A stretch of 64,000 nt of DNA from Mycolicibacterium flavescens (GCA_900637135.1 LR134353.1:3720001-3784000); one strand, 5' to 3'; shown: positions 43,904-52,836, numbered from the stretch's first letter. Made by a program: numbers and translations. The notes: a model not told the origin generated them from the sequence alone.

Positions 43904-44595
43904 CGTGAGTTCCTGGAGACGGTCCGGCGGACAGGCGCCTGCCACAGGCCGGTGATCGCGTCGATGAGCCCTTCGGCGGCCCGCGGCCAGGGCGACCTCG
44001 CGAGCGGCCCGTGTTGCGCCAGCGCCCCTTCGTGTTCGGCGCAGGTGTGCATGAGCAGGTTGCGCGCCATCACGATCCGTTCGAAGCGGACCCGCTTGGG
44101 CAGTTCGGCCAGGCATCCTGTGATGCCGTCGATCACCTGCACCAGATGCGGGGACGACAGGGCGTCCTTGGTGACGACCTCGCGGTAACTCGGGTCGGCC
44201 ATGGCTTGTGCGGCGAAGCGCGCGTACCAACTCGGGTTGCCGAGTTGGTCGAGGCGTTCGGTCAGCGGACGAACGAGGCAGTCGACCCAGTCCCGTAGGT
44301 CGGCGGAGGTACCGAGCTCGGCCAGCATCCTGGCGCGCAACTGTTCGATCGGCACCCGATGCTTGCTCTCGATCGCGCGCAAAAGGTCGGTGCGGGTGCC
44401 GAAGTGGTAGCAGACCGCGGCGTTGTTGCCCTGCGAAGCCGCCTCGCTGATCTGGCGGTTGGACACGGCGTGCATACCCCGTTCGGCAAAGAGGCGCTCG
44501 GCGGCAGCGAGCAATACTTCGCGCGTTCCTTCCGATCGATGTCCACTCAAGGGCCGGGCTGCGGTCACCGACCCAGTAGACACGGGCCCAACCAT
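43900..44595 (-). CDS. TetR-family regulator
   Basis: 231 residues from ATG 44595. HTH region AAERLFAERGMHAVSNRQISEAA then AAVCYHFGTRTDLLRAI (about 30-74). The C-terminal domain has WYARFAAQAMADPSYREVV, typical of the TetR_C group that binds bulky hydrophobic ligands. The ATG touches a 20-bp palindrome, which is strong evidence for autoregulation of this TetR-SDR-lipocalin operon. Confidence 0.9.
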   Translation of the reverse strand: MVGPVSTGSVTAARPLSGHRSEGTREVLLAAAERLFAERGMHAVSNRQISEAASQGNNAAVCYHFGTRTDLLRAIESKHRVPIEQLRARMLAELGTSADLRDWVDCLVRPLTERLDQLGNPSWYARFAAQAMADPSYREVVTKDALSSPHLVQVIDGITGCLAELPKRVRFERIVMARNLLMHTCAEHEGALAQHGPLARSPWPRAAEGLIDAITGLWQAPVRRTVSRNSR

Positions 44596-44615
44596 TAAAT
44601 CAAGCGATTGATTTA
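44596..44615. promoter_or_regulatory. Perfect 8-bp inverted repeat abutting the TetR start (operator)
   Basis: TAAATCAA-GCGA-TTGATTTA directly follows the TetR start codon on the genomic plus strand, so it lies immediately upstream of the gene. It is A/T-rich in a G/C-rich region. It is the best operator candidate for this TetR. The divergent flavoprotein gene begins 144 bp away. Confidence 0.75.
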
Positions 44616-44758
44616 GCGCCTCGGCGGCGTTAGCACGGTGTGAATCTCGCGAGATGTACCGGAGGGTCGCGGGATGCCGGCTACCACGACCCTGGCGTAC
44701 AGTTCGCGAGTTCGTCAGGCTGCTTGCCCCGGCCCCGTCGCCGCACGACGATGAGACG

Positions 44759-45964
44759 ATGTCGGCGTCAACGCGCGTTCTCGTGGCCGGGTCCGGGTTC
44801 GCCGGACTGTGGGCCGCCCTCGGCGCGGCGCGCCGCCTCGACGAACTCGGCGTGCGCACGGTGGACGTCACCGTCGTCAGTCCCAAGCCGTATCACGATA
44901 TCCGGGTGCGCAACTACGAAGCAGACCTCACACCGTGTCGAATTGCGCTGTCGCAGTTGCTCGATCCCGTCGGCGTCGGGCACGTGTCCGCCGAAGTGAC
45001 CGCAATCGACCCGGCGGCCGCGACGCTGGGCACTGCCGACGGAGCGACGTTGCCCTATGACCGCCTCGTGCTGGCGGTGGGCAGTCGCGTCGTCAAACCC
45101 GGCATTCCGGGGCTGACCGAGTTCGGGTTCGACGTCGACACCTACGACGCCGCGCAAAAACTGCACACGCACCTTCGCACGCTGCGGGCCGACGACCCCG
45201 CGTCGGCGACGGCCGTCGTCGTCGGTGCTGGCCTCACCGGCGTCGAAACGGCCAGCGAGCTACCCGCGATGCTGGCGGACGCCCTCGGTCCGGACTCGAT
45301 ACCGCGGGTGGTGCTCGTCGACCGGAATGCCCGCGTCGGCTCCGACATGGGCACATCGGCGCGGCCGGTCATCGAGAAAGCGTTGCGCGACAACGGCGTC
45401 GAGGCGATCACCGGAGCGGGCGTCACCGCGGTCGGCGAGCGCAGCGTCACCCTGTCGACGGGTGAGGTCATCGACACGGCCACCGTCGTCTGGTGTGCCG
45501 GTATGCGCGCTCATCCGCTGACGAGCCAGCTGGGTGTGCCGCTGGACCGGCTCGGCCGCCTTCCGGTCGACGACTATCTACGGGCCGACGGCGTGAATGG
45601 CGTGTTCGCGGCGGGTGACGTGGCCGTCGCGCGGATGGACGACGAGCACATGTCGGTGATGTCGTGTCAACACGGCCGGCCGATGGGTCGGTATGCGGGC
45701 TACAACGTCATCGGCGACCTGTTGGGCCTGCCCATGCGGACGCTTCGGATTCCGTGGTACGTCACCGTGCTCGACCTCGGCCCGGCCGGTGCGGTGTACA
45801 CCGAGGGTTGGGACCGCCGCGTCGTCAGCACCGGCGCGGCGGCCAAGGCGACGAAGCGGATCATCAACGGCCAGCGCATCTATCCCCCGCTGACCGGTGA
45901 CCGGGCGGCGCTGCTGGCCGCGGCGGCACCGGAACTGCAGACGGCGCCCGTGTACGAGCAGTGA
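44759..45964 (+). CDS. NAD(P)/FAD-dependent oxidoreductase (NDH-2-like)
   Basis: 401 residues from ATG 44759. FAD-binding VLVAGSGFAGLWAAL (about 7-21), a second nucleotide motif AVVVGAGLTGVETASEL (about 157-173) and FAAGDVAVARM near residue 282 follow the type II NADH dehydrogenase layout. There is no clear C-terminal membrane helix, and at 401 residues it is shorter than mycobacterial Ndh (about 460). It may therefore be a soluble pyridine-nucleotide or quinone oxidoreductase. The second motif NHDG-type quinone site reads MSCQHGRPMGRYAG. Confidence 0.85.
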   Translation: MSASTRVLVAGSGFAGLWAALGAARRLDELGVRTVDVTVVSPKPYHDIRVRNYEADLTPCRIALSQLLDPVGVGHVSAEVTAIDPAAATLGTADGATLPYDRLVLAVGSRVVKPGIPGLTEFGFDVDTYDAAQKLHTHLRTLRADDPASATAVVVGAGLTGVETASELPAMLADALGPDSIPRVVLVDRNARVGSDMGTSARPVIEKALRDNGVEAITGAGVTAVGERSVTLSTGEVIDTATVVWCAGMRAHPLTSQLGVPLDRLGRLPVDDYLRADGVNGVFAAGDVAVARMDDEHMSVMSCQHGRPMGRYAGYNVIGDLLGLPMRTLRIPWYVTVLDLGPAGAVYTEGWDRRVVSTGAAAKATKRIINGQRIYPPLTGDRAALLAAAAPELQTAPVYEQ

Positions 45965-46231
45965 CTACTTGCCGTTTCGCCCACGGTGCCTGCAGCCCGG
46001 CCAGCAGCACGGGCGGCGCTTGCCTTCTTCGAGTTCTTCCTGGGTCCGCCGTATCCGGCGTTCGCGGGTCTTCTCCTGCTTGGCGTCCTCCACCCAGCAG
46101 ATGAACTCGTTGCGCGCCAGCGGGGTGATGTCGTTCCACGCGGCGAGCGCGGTGTCGTTGGCGAGCAATGCCTTACGCAGATCGGTCGGCAGCGTGTGCA
46201 CCACGCCGCCGGAGACTCGCGAACTTCCCAT
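45965..46231 (-). CDS. YdeI/OmdA-family small protein
   Basis: 88 residues from ATG 46231 (MGSSRVSGGVVHTLPTDLRKALLAN). The helical segment LAAWNDITPLARNEFICWVEDAKQEKTRERRIRRT is typical of the YdeI/OmpD-associated family (bacteriocin-protection-like), followed by a basic, cysteine-containing tail RRPCCWPGCRHRGRNGK. Function is not established. Divergent from the MerR gene with a 37-bp gap. It converges with the flavoprotein gene with no intergenic bases. Confidence 0.75.
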   Translation of the reverse strand: MGSSRVSGGVVHTLPTDLRKALLANDTALAAWNDITPLARNEFICWVEDAKQEKTRERRIRRTQEELEEGKRRPCCWPGCRHRGRNGK

Positions 46232-46268
46232 GGGCGCAGGATAGACGGCGGGAAGGCAGACTGGCCGC

Positions 46269-47087
46269 ATGCGGTCGGGTTTGACTATCGGAGAGTTCGC
46301 CACGGTGACGCACCTGAGCGTGCGGACTCTGCGCCGATACCACGAGGCCAAACTGCTCGAGCCCGCCTGCGTCGACCCGTCCACCGGGTACCGCTACTAC
46401 TCCGCCGAACAGATACCGACCGCCCAGGTGATCCACCGGCTGCGCCAGCTCGACGTGCCGCTCGCCGAAGTCCGGGCCATCCTCGACACCGAGGATCCGC
46501 AGAGGCGTGCCGAGGTGATCGCCGGTCATGTGCGGCGGCTGGAGGCCGAGCTGGACCGGACGCGCGCAGCTGTCGTCTCCCTACGCCGGTTGTTGAACCC
46601 GTCGCCTGCCGACCTGGAGGTCGAGCTGCGGTCGGTTCCCGCCCGGCGGGTCGCCGCGATCACCGGTCTTGTCCGGCTCGACGATTCGCTTGCGTGGTAT
46701 GACGCGGCGATGGCCGAACTGGATGCCGCGTTCCCCGAAGCCGAGCGCACCGGACCGCCCGGCGGGCGGTACGCCAACGAACTGTTCACCCAGTCCGTCG
46801 GGACGATGACGGTCTTCCGGCCGGTGCGCTCCCCGCGGGCGTCCGGCCGCATCGAGGTCGTGCAGCTTCCGCCCGTCGATCTCGTCGTCGCCGTCCACGA
46901 AGGTCCGCACGACGATCTCGACGTCACCTACGGCCGTCTCGGAGCCTGGGTGGTGCACAATGCGCTCGCTGTCGACGGGCCGATCCGCGAAACCTACGTG
47001 GTGGGCCCTCGCGACACGAGGGACCCGGCCCGGTGGCGAACCGAGATCGGCTGGCCCGTGTTTCGGGTCGCCCCAGATCTCACCTGA
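46269..47087 (+). CDS. MerR-family regulator with GyrI-like ligand domain
   Basis: 272 residues. The winged HTH at the N-terminus is LTIGEFATVTHLSVRTLRRYHE...GYRYYSAEQI (about 5-48). A coiled-coil helix RRAEVIAGHVRRLEAELDRT follows, and then a C-terminal GyrI/SRPBCC-like effector domain (about 118-270), as in BmrR-type multidrug regulators. It would activate transcription on binding a lipophilic cation or drug. The target may be the divergent YdeI-like gene or the downstream SDR. Confidence 0.9.
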   Translation: MRSGLTIGEFATVTHLSVRTLRRYHEAKLLEPACVDPSTGYRYYSAEQIPTAQVIHRLRQLDVPLAEVRAILDTEDPQRRAEVIAGHVRRLEAELDRTRAAVVSLRRLLNPSPADLEVELRSVPARRVAAITGLVRLDDSLAWYDAAMAELDAAFPEAERTGPPGGRYANELFTQSVGTMTVFRPVRSPRASGRIEVVQLPPVDLVVAVHEGPHDDLDVTYGRLGAWVVHNALAVDGPIRETYVVGPRDTRDPARWRTEIGWPVFRVAPDLT

Positions 47088-47102
47088 TTTCCGCGTCAGC
47101 TT

Positions 47103-47942
47103 TCAGTTGGGGAAATCCGCTCCTCGGGACAGCTTTTCGTGTGCTCGGACCTCGGCGAGGGATTCTTCGAGTGTGCCCACGACGGTGTCGTAGCCGCTGC
47201 TGCCGAGGATGAGCCGCCGGGGCGGCGGGTCTTCGGCCAGGGCCGCGATGACCGCGCGCACCCCGCGTCGGGGATCACCCGGCTGAGCACCGTCCTGTTC
47301 GGCCATCGCGTCGCGCACCTGCTCGAGCAGAGTGCCGTACTCGGGAATGGACTCCTCGATCTGTTCGTGGCCGAAGCCGGCGTAGGCACGGGTGCGAAAC
47401 GCTCCGGGTTCGACCGCCATGACGCGGATGCCCAGCGGTTCGACCTCGTCGCGGAGAACCTCGGTGATCGCCTCGATCGCGGCTTTCGTTGCGCTGTAGT
47501 GACCGAAGCCGGTGACGCCGCGCAATCCGGCGACCGAGGACATGTTGACGACCCACCCGCTGCCCCTGGCACGCATACCGGGCAGCGCCGCGCGAAGCAC
47601 CGACAGCACCGCGAAGAAGTTGAGCTCGAACATCTTTCGGACCGCGGCGTCCGCCGTGCCCTCGATTGACCCGAACCAGCCGCGGCCGGCGTTGTTGACC
47701 AGGACGTCGATACCGCCGAAGTGCTCCTCGGTGGCGCGCACCGCCTCCCGCACCTGCTCGGTGTCGGTGACGTCGAGCGGCAGCACGAGGACGCGCTCGC
47801 CGTGCTGTTGCGCCCAGTCGGTCAGCTCGGCCGGGCGGCGGGCGGTCAGCGCGACCCGGTCGCCGATCTCGAGAGCGGCGTCGGCGAACGCCATCCCGAA
47901 CCCGCCTGGGGTGCCTCCGGTGATGAACCACGTCCTCGTCAC
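47103..47942 (-). CDS. SDR-family oxidoreductase
   Basis: 279 residues from GTG 47942, overlapping the SnoaL-like gene (GTGA). Motif ITGGTPGGFGMAFADAA (about 7-23) replaces the usual TGxxxGIG. NNAGRGWFG, Ser in MSSVAGLRG and YSATKAAIEA follow, with the EVLRDEVEPLGIRVMAVEPGAF signature of the common oxidoreductase group of unknown substrate. Annotation beyond SDR is not justified. Confidence 0.9.
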   Translation of the reverse strand: MTRTWFITGGTPGGFGMAFADAALEIGDRVALTARRPAELTDWAQQHGERVLVLPLDVTDTEQVREAVRATEEHFGGIDVLVNNAGRGWFGSIEGTADAAVRKMFELNFFAVLSVLRAALPGMRARGSGWVVNMSSVAGLRGVTGFGHYSATKAAIEAITEVLRDEVEPLGIRVMAVEPGAFRTRAYAGFGHEQIEESIPEYGTLLEQVRDAMAEQDGAQPGDPRRGVRAVIAALAEDPPPRRLILGSSGYDTVVGTLEESLAEVRAHEKLSRGADFPN

Positions 47943-48298
47943 GGTTCGATCACCAAGCGGCTGATGAGTTCGCCGTCGACAGTGAAGCGGAAGTGCAGGT
48001 CTGCCACGCCACCGGGAAAGTCGCCTTCCAGGTGCTGGATGACATCGAGGTGTGCGCCGCCGAGGCGGGTCGCGCTGACGAGTTCGGTGGAGTAGGTGTA
48101 TCCGCTGGCGGCGTTGCGCAGCCAGTCGGCGATCTCACCGTGGCCGCGGTAGGTGTGCCCTTCGTCGGTGACGGTGGCGTCGACCGTGAAGGCCGTCAGC
48201 GCGGTCGTGACGTCGCGGTGGGCGGTGAGATAGGTCGCGACCGCCCAGGGCAGTTCGTCCCGTGAAATAGCGGTGCCGTCGCTCTGTTGCATTGCCAT
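47939..48298 (-). CDS. SnoaL/NTF2-like protein
   Basis: 119 residues. Cone-shaped alpha+beta barrel pattern of polyketide-cyclase-like/NTF2 proteins: an AVATYLTAHRDVTTAL helix, DATVTDEGHTYRGHGEIADWL (about 45-65) and a C-terminal LHFRFTVDGELISRLVIEP strand. It is the first gene of a two-gene leftward unit with the SDR. Probably binds or isomerises a small hydrophobic molecule. Confidence 0.82.
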   Translation of the reverse strand: MAMQQSDGTAISRDELPWAVATYLTAHRDVTTALTAFTVDATVTDEGHTYRGHGEIADWLRNAASGYTYSTELVSATRLGGAHLDVIQHLEGDFPGGVADLHFRFTVDGELISRLVIEP

Positions 48299-48449
48299 GC
48301 GCCCATCTTCGAGTCTCCCCCAGGGAGAGGGTCAAGACGATGCGGAACCACGGGGCTTACAGTCCCATCGCGTCATACCCGCCCGCATTGGGTACTAGAG
48401 GCGCGACACTAGCGGCACCGGTGCCGTACGAGATTCCAGGAGAACAGCG

Positions 48450-50261
48450 ATGTCGACCGACACCAACCAGAAACCCACGACCGTGTCGCCGGCCAACGTG
48501 GCCGCCATGTTCTTCGACCGCGTTGGGAAGTCCGCCGACCGGGAGGCGTTCCGCAGGCGTGATGGGGATCGGTGGGTTTCGCTTACCTGGCGAGAGGCCG
48601 CCGAACAGGTAGAGGCGGTGGCGGCCGGGCTACTGGCACTGGGCATCCAGCCCGAGGAACGTGTCGCGATCGCCTCGAGCACGCGGTACGAATGGATTCT
48701 CGCGGATCTCGCGGTCATGTGCGCCGGAGCGGCCACCACCACGGTGTACCCGACGACCAACGCGCCCGACACCGCCTACATTCTGAGCGATTCGGAATCT
48801 CGCGTCGTGTTCGCCGAGGACGAGACGCAACTGGAGAAGCTCAAGGAGCGGCGCGACGACCTGCCGCGCCTCGAGAAGGTGGTGCTTTTCGACGGTGCCG
48901 GCGACGGGGACCAGGTCACCACCATCGCCGAGTTGATCGACGTCGGAACCAAGTACCTCGCCGATCACCCCGAGTGCGTGCGGACAACCGCGGACTCGAT
49001 CAAGCCCGAAATGTTGGCGACACTGATCTACACGTCCGGGACGACCGGCAAGCCCAAAGGTGTGAGGCTGCCGCACCGGGCGTGGGTGTACGAGGGCAAC
49101 ACCATCGCCGACTTCGGCATCCTGGGCGAGGACGACCTGCAGCTGTTGTGGCTGCCGCTGGCCCACGCGTTCGGCAAGGTATTGATCACGGCCCAGCTGG
49201 CGTGCGGCTTCGCCAGCGCGATCGACGGCCGCGTCGACAAGATCGTTCCGAACATGGCCGAGGTGAAGCCGACGTTCATGGGCGCTGCTCCGCGCATCTT
49301 CGAGAAGGCCCACGCGAAGGTCACCTCCTCTCAGGAGGGTGTGAAGGAGAAGCTCTTCGAAGCCGCCTTCGCCGTGGGACGCAATGCCGACCGGCACCGG
49401 CTGAAGGGTGAGGACGTACCGCTTCCGCTGAAGATCGCGCACGCCGCGTTCGACCGCTTGGTCTTCAGTAAGGTGCGCGACGTGTTCGGCGGGCGCATCA
49501 AGTTCTTCATCTCCGGCTCCGCTCCGCTGAACCGCGATATCGCCGAATGGTTCCACGCCGCTGGCCTGTTGATCCTGGAGGGCTACGGCCTGACCGAAAC
49601 CGCGGCCGGTGCGTTCATCAACCGGCCCGACAACTACAAGCTGGGCACCGTCGGGCAGGTGTTCGACGGCACGTCGGTGCGTCTCTCCGATGACGGCGAG
49701 GTGCAGGTGCAGGGCCCGTGTGTGATGGACGGGTACCACAACCTGCCCGACAAGACGGCCGAGACGTTCACCGACGACGGGTGGCTGCGCACCGGGGACC
49801 GGGGCAAGTTGGACGAGGACGGCTTCCTGACGGTCACCGGTCGGATCAAGGAATTGTTCAAGACCTCGGGCGGAAAGTACGTTGCGCCGCCGGCCATCGA
49901 GGGCAAGTTCATGGCCCTGTGCCCGTATGCGGGTCACATGCTCGTCTTCGGCGAATCCCGCAACTTCTGCGTCGCGCTGATCACGCTGGATCCCGATGCG
50001 CTGTCGGGGTGGGCCGAGCAGAACGGCCTCGGCGGAAAGTCGTACTCGGAGCTGGTGAAGTCGGATGCGGTGCGCGACATGGTCGGGGGGTACGTCGACG
50101 AGCTCAACTCGCAACTGAATCGATGGGAAACGATCAAGAAGTGGGAGCTGCTGGACCACGACCTGTCGATCGAAAACGGTGAGCTGACACCGTCGTTGAA
50201 GGTAAAGCGGGGCGTCGTCGAGAAACAGAACCAGGAGCTGCTCGACTCGTTCTACTCCTGA
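48450..50261 (+). CDS. fadD15: Long-chain fatty-acid-CoA ligase, FadD15 type
   Basis: 603 residues (M. tuberculosis FadD15 is about 600). AMP-binding long-chain acyl-CoA synthetase: the P-loop is LIYTSGTTGKPKGVRLPH (about 191-208), followed by GYGLTETAAGAFIN, RTGDRGKLDEDGFLTVTGR and KELFKTSGGKYVAP. The C-terminus LTPSLKVKRGVVEK matches the long-chain subgroup rather than the shorter ligases in the first operon. Monocistronic. A short hairpin AGGCG-GGTAG-CGCCT sits at the stop codon (50261-50275). Confidence 0.93.
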   Translation: MSTDTNQKPTTVSPANVAAMFFDRVGKSADREAFRRRDGDRWVSLTWREAAEQVEAVAAGLLALGIQPEERVAIASSTRYEWILADLAVMCAGAATTTVYPTTNAPDTAYILSDSESRVVFAEDETQLEKLKERRDDLPRLEKVVLFDGAGDGDQVTTIAELIDVGTKYLADHPECVRTTADSIKPEMLATLIYTSGTTGKPKGVRLPHRAWVYEGNTIADFGILGEDDLQLLWLPLAHAFGKVLITAQLACGFASAIDGRVDKIVPNMAEVKPTFMGAAPRIFEKAHAKVTSSQEGVKEKLFEAAFAVGRNADRHRLKGEDVPLPLKIAHAAFDRLVFSKVRDVFGGRIKFFISGSAPLNRDIAEWFHAAGLLILEGYGLTETAAGAFINRPDNYKLGTVGQVFDGTSVRLSDDGEVQVQGPCVMDGYHNLPDKTAETFTDDGWLRTGDRGKLDEDGFLTVTGRIKELFKTSGGKYVAPPAIEGKFMALCPYAGHMLVFGESRNFCVALITLDPDALSGWAEQNGLGGKSYSELVKSDAVRDMVGGYVDELNSQLNRWETIKKWELLDHDLSIENGELTPSLKVKRGVVEKQNQELLDSFYS

Positions 50262-50288
50262 GGCGGGTAGCGCCTGAGCCGGGTAGCG

Positions 50289-50870
50289 CTAACTCCAGTA
50301 ACCCTGGTGCGGTTGTGCCGCTTCGTCTTCGAGCAGTGGGCCGACGATGGTGATCGGCCGCTGTCCGTGAGCGAGTACCTCACGGCAGGGCAGAGAGAAG
50401 GTCGGGTTCTTCGGATTGTTGCCGGTGAGTGCGAGCAGCCGATGCTCAGGCATGCCGTAGACAATTCTTCCGATGCCGGTCCAGTACGCAGCTCCTGCGC
50501 ACATCGCGCACGGCTCAGCGCTGGCGTACAAAGTCGCCGTGTTCATTCCGTCGTCGCCCAGCACGTGCCAGGCAGCCGCAGTGGAGACGACCTCGGCGTG
50601 ACGCGTCGGATCGCCGTCTGGCAGCGCCGATTCGTTGCCTCGCTCGACGATCACGTTGCCACCGGCATCCGCGACGAGAGCACCGAACGGGGTGTTGCCG
50701 TTCGCCCTTGCTTCGTTGGCTAGTGCGAAAGTCCGCCTGAGGAGCGCGAGGTCGGCTTCAGTTGCCGACGGTTGGGCACTAGCAGGAGTCCCACTCGTGT
50801 ACGGCGAAGAGAGCATGCCCGCCAACAAGCCCGCACCGAGGAGTACTGCGCGGCTCTGTAAGAGATGCAT
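50289..50870 (-). CDS. Exported nucleoside/guanine-deaminase-like protein
   Basis: 193 residues from ATG 50870. Cytidine-deaminase-like zinc fold with RHAEVVSTA (catalytic Glu, about 92-100) and EPCAMCAGA (zinc cysteines, about 118-126), closest to guanine deaminase/TadA-like enzymes. It is unusual in having an N-terminal hydrophobic segment SRAVLLGAGLLAGML and an Ala-rich cleavage-like region ending SAQPS (about residue 35), so it is probably exported or lipid-facing. The frame is open far upstream, but the segment before ATG 50870 has no family match. Confidence 0.82.
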   Translation of the reverse strand: MHLLQSRAVLLGAGLLAGMLSSPYTSGTPASAQPSATEADLALLRRTFALANEARANGNTPFGALVADAGGNVIVERGNESALPDGDPTRHAEVVSTAAAWHVLGDDGMNTATLYASAEPCAMCAGAAYWTGIGRIVYGMPEHRLLALTGNNPKNPTFSLPCREVLAHGQRPITIVGPLLEDEAAQPHQGYWS

Positions 50871-51091
50871 GGTCGAGGACACTAGCCCTGGTCGGCACGC
50901 CGATTTCTCAAACTGTCGATATAGAACTGCCGATTGACGGGAACGCCCCCTCCCCGCACCCATCACCGCACGCCCCAGCACAACCTGCAGCGACGGGTCT
51001 GTCGGATTCCGATCGCAGGCGCTCATCTTGGTGCCCGTGCCAACAGATTGTGACCCTGCCAGAAAGTTTGGGTCAGTGGATTTGTCGGGGG

Positions 51092-51107
51092 TCGAATGTA
51101 TGTTCGA
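51092..51107. promoter_or_regulatory. LexA (SOS) box before the 13E12-family HNH gene
   Basis: TCGAAT-GTAT-GTTCGA matches the mycobacterial SOS box TCGAAC-N4-GTTCGA at 11 of 12 defined bases. It overlaps an in-frame ATG at 51096 and ends 3 bp before ATG 51111, so the operator position argues for the later start. LexA would repress this gene until DNA damage. Confidence 0.85.
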
Positions 51108-51110
51108 AGT

Positions 51111-52748
51111 ATGTCGGGTGATGACCTGCAGGCCGCGGTGACTACGTTGCGTGCGGCCTTTGAGGATGCGGCGGCCTGTGACGTCGACTTGCTGACCCGC
51201 CAGGATCTCGTCATGGCCCTTGATGAGCTCGAAGCTCTCGGGTGCCAACTGCCCGCGATGCGCCACCGCTTGCTCGCCCGCCTGCAGGTCGAGGCGACGC
51301 CGCAACAGATGGGTGCGAAATCGTGGAAAGAGGTGTTGACGGTCCGCTGGCGGATCTCGACTACCGAGGCCAACCGGCGCTTGACCGAAGCTGCCCTGCT
51401 GGCGCCGCGTCAGGGGTTGACCGGGCCGTCGTTGCCGCCGGTGTTGCCCGCGACGGCTGTCGCGCAGGCTCATGGGCTGATCAACGGCGAGCATGTGGAC
51501 GTCATCCGCAAGGCCGTTGACAGGTTGCCCGGATTCGTCGATGCGGCCACCCGCGAGCAGTTCGAGGTCGACCTGGTCCGCACGGCGGTCGGCGTCGGTC
51601 CCAAGGAACTCAAGGACAGCGCCGATCTGACGCTGTTCTTGCTCGATCAGGACGGGCCCGAGCCCGATGACACCGAGCGCGCCCGCAGGCGCGGGGTCAC
51701 CAAGGGAAAACAGCGCTCCGACGGGATGATTGACATCTTCGGAACTCTGACGCCTGAAGCGTGGGCCGTGTGGGAAGTGATCTTCGCCAAATACGCGGCA
51801 CCGGGTATGTGCAATCCCGACGATCCCGAACCCTGCACATCGGGGACCCCGACACAGGCTCAGATCGACAACGACCACCGCAGTCTGGCCCAGCGTCAAC
51901 ACGACGCGATGATCGCCGTCGGGCGCATCGCCCTGATGAGCGGCGAACTCGGCCAACTCAACGGGCTGCCCGTCTCGATCATCATTCGCACCACCCTGCG
52001 GGAGCTGGAATCACGGGCCGGGGTCGGCACCACCGGCGGCGGCACGGTCATGCCGATCGCCGATGTCATCCGGTTGGCCGGCCACGCCAACCACTACCTG
52101 GCGGTGTTCGACGGCGCGACCGGGTCGGCCCTGGATCTGTTCCGCGCCAAGCGAACCGCCACTCCGGCGCAACGGATCATACTCATCGCGCGCGATGGCG
52201 GATGCACCAAGCCGTGCTGCACCGTTGGCGCCTATGGCTGCCAGGTGCATCACGTAAAAGCCGACTGGTCGAAGGGCGGCAACACCAACGTCGACGAACT
52301 GGGCCTGGCCTGCGGGGCAGACAACCGCAGCGTCAACGAGGACGGCGGCTGGACCACCCGAATGAACGAGCGCTGCGAGGTCGAATGGCTTCCGCCGCCC
52401 GAACTGGACACCGGCCAGGCGCGGCTGAACTACTACCACCGCCCCGAACGGCTCCTGCGACCCGACGACCAACTCTCGACGCCCTCCACCGACCCGGCCG
52501 ACACCCCGGATCAAGACACGGCATCGGACGCCCAGCCCGCCGACGAAGACCAAGTGGTCGACGACGAGGGGCATGCGGTAGCACCCGGCGACGACAACGA
52601 GATAGCCGACGAAGTCGCAAACCCGCACTCGAATGCTGAGCCCGCCGACGACAACCAGGTCACCGAAGCCGAATCGGGCGCCGCGGTGTCAACTGCCGGA
52701 TCCACTGAGCCCGGCGGACCGGCACCCCCAGGAGACCAGGCCGCCTGA
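51111..52748 (+). CDS. 13E12-repeat family DUF222/HNH endonuclease-signature protein
   Basis: 545 residues from ATG 51111; ATG 51096 would place the SOS box inside the gene. The N-terminal DUF222 helical region (about 5-300) is typical of the REP13E12 family. The HNH region is at about residues 365-415: CTKPCCTVGAYGCQVHHVKADWSKGGNTNVDELGLACGADN in order, with His-His and Asn in place. The C-terminal 100 residues are acidic and degenerate (ADDNQ/ADEDQ blocks). Family members occur in multiple copies in mycobacteria and some are DNA-damage inducible; activity is unproven. Confidence 0.9.
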   Translation: MSGDDLQAAVTTLRAAFEDAAACDVDLLTRQDLVMALDELEALGCQLPAMRHRLLARLQVEATPQQMGAKSWKEVLTVRWRISTTEANRRLTEAALLAPRQGLTGPSLPPVLPATAVAQAHGLINGEHVDVIRKAVDRLPGFVDAATREQFEVDLVRTAVGVGPKELKDSADLTLFLLDQDGPEPDDTERARRRGVTKGKQRSDGMIDIFGTLTPEAWAVWEVIFAKYAAPGMCNPDDPEPCTSGTPTQAQIDNDHRSLAQRQHDAMIAVGRIALMSGELGQLNGLPVSIIIRTTLRELESRAGVGTTGGGTVMPIADVIRLAGHANHYLAVFDGATGSALDLFRAKRTATPAQRIILIARDGGCTKPCCTVGAYGCQVHHVKADWSKGGNTNVDELGLACGADNRSVNEDGGWTTRMNERCEVEWLPPPELDTGQARLNYYHRPERLLRPDDQLSTPSTDPADTPDQDTASDAQPADEDQVVDDEGHAVAPGDDNEIADEVANPHSNAEPADDNQVTEAESGAAVSTAGSTEPGGPAPPGDQAA

Positions 52749-52785
52749 CGGCCAAAGCGAGAAAGCCCCAGCATGCGCCTCGGAT

Positions 52786-52819
52786 CATCAGAGGGCGCGA
52801 AATGAAGATGCCTCTGATG
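52786..52819. repeat. Inverted repeat downstream of the HNH gene
   Basis: CATCAGAGG-(16)-CCTCTGATG, perfect 9-bp arms, lies 38 bp after the HNH stop. It could form a terminator-like hairpin, but it lacks a T-run and the loop is long. It may instead be a regulatory or repeat-element remnant. Confidence 0.5.
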
Positions 52820-52836
52820 CAGGCCAAGGAACGACG

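Noticed and set aside
50261..50275. Rho-independent terminator after the FadD15-type ligase
   Set aside because: The AGGCG/CGCCT hairpin has 5-bp arms, overlaps the stop codon and lacks a T-run; noted in the gene entry only.
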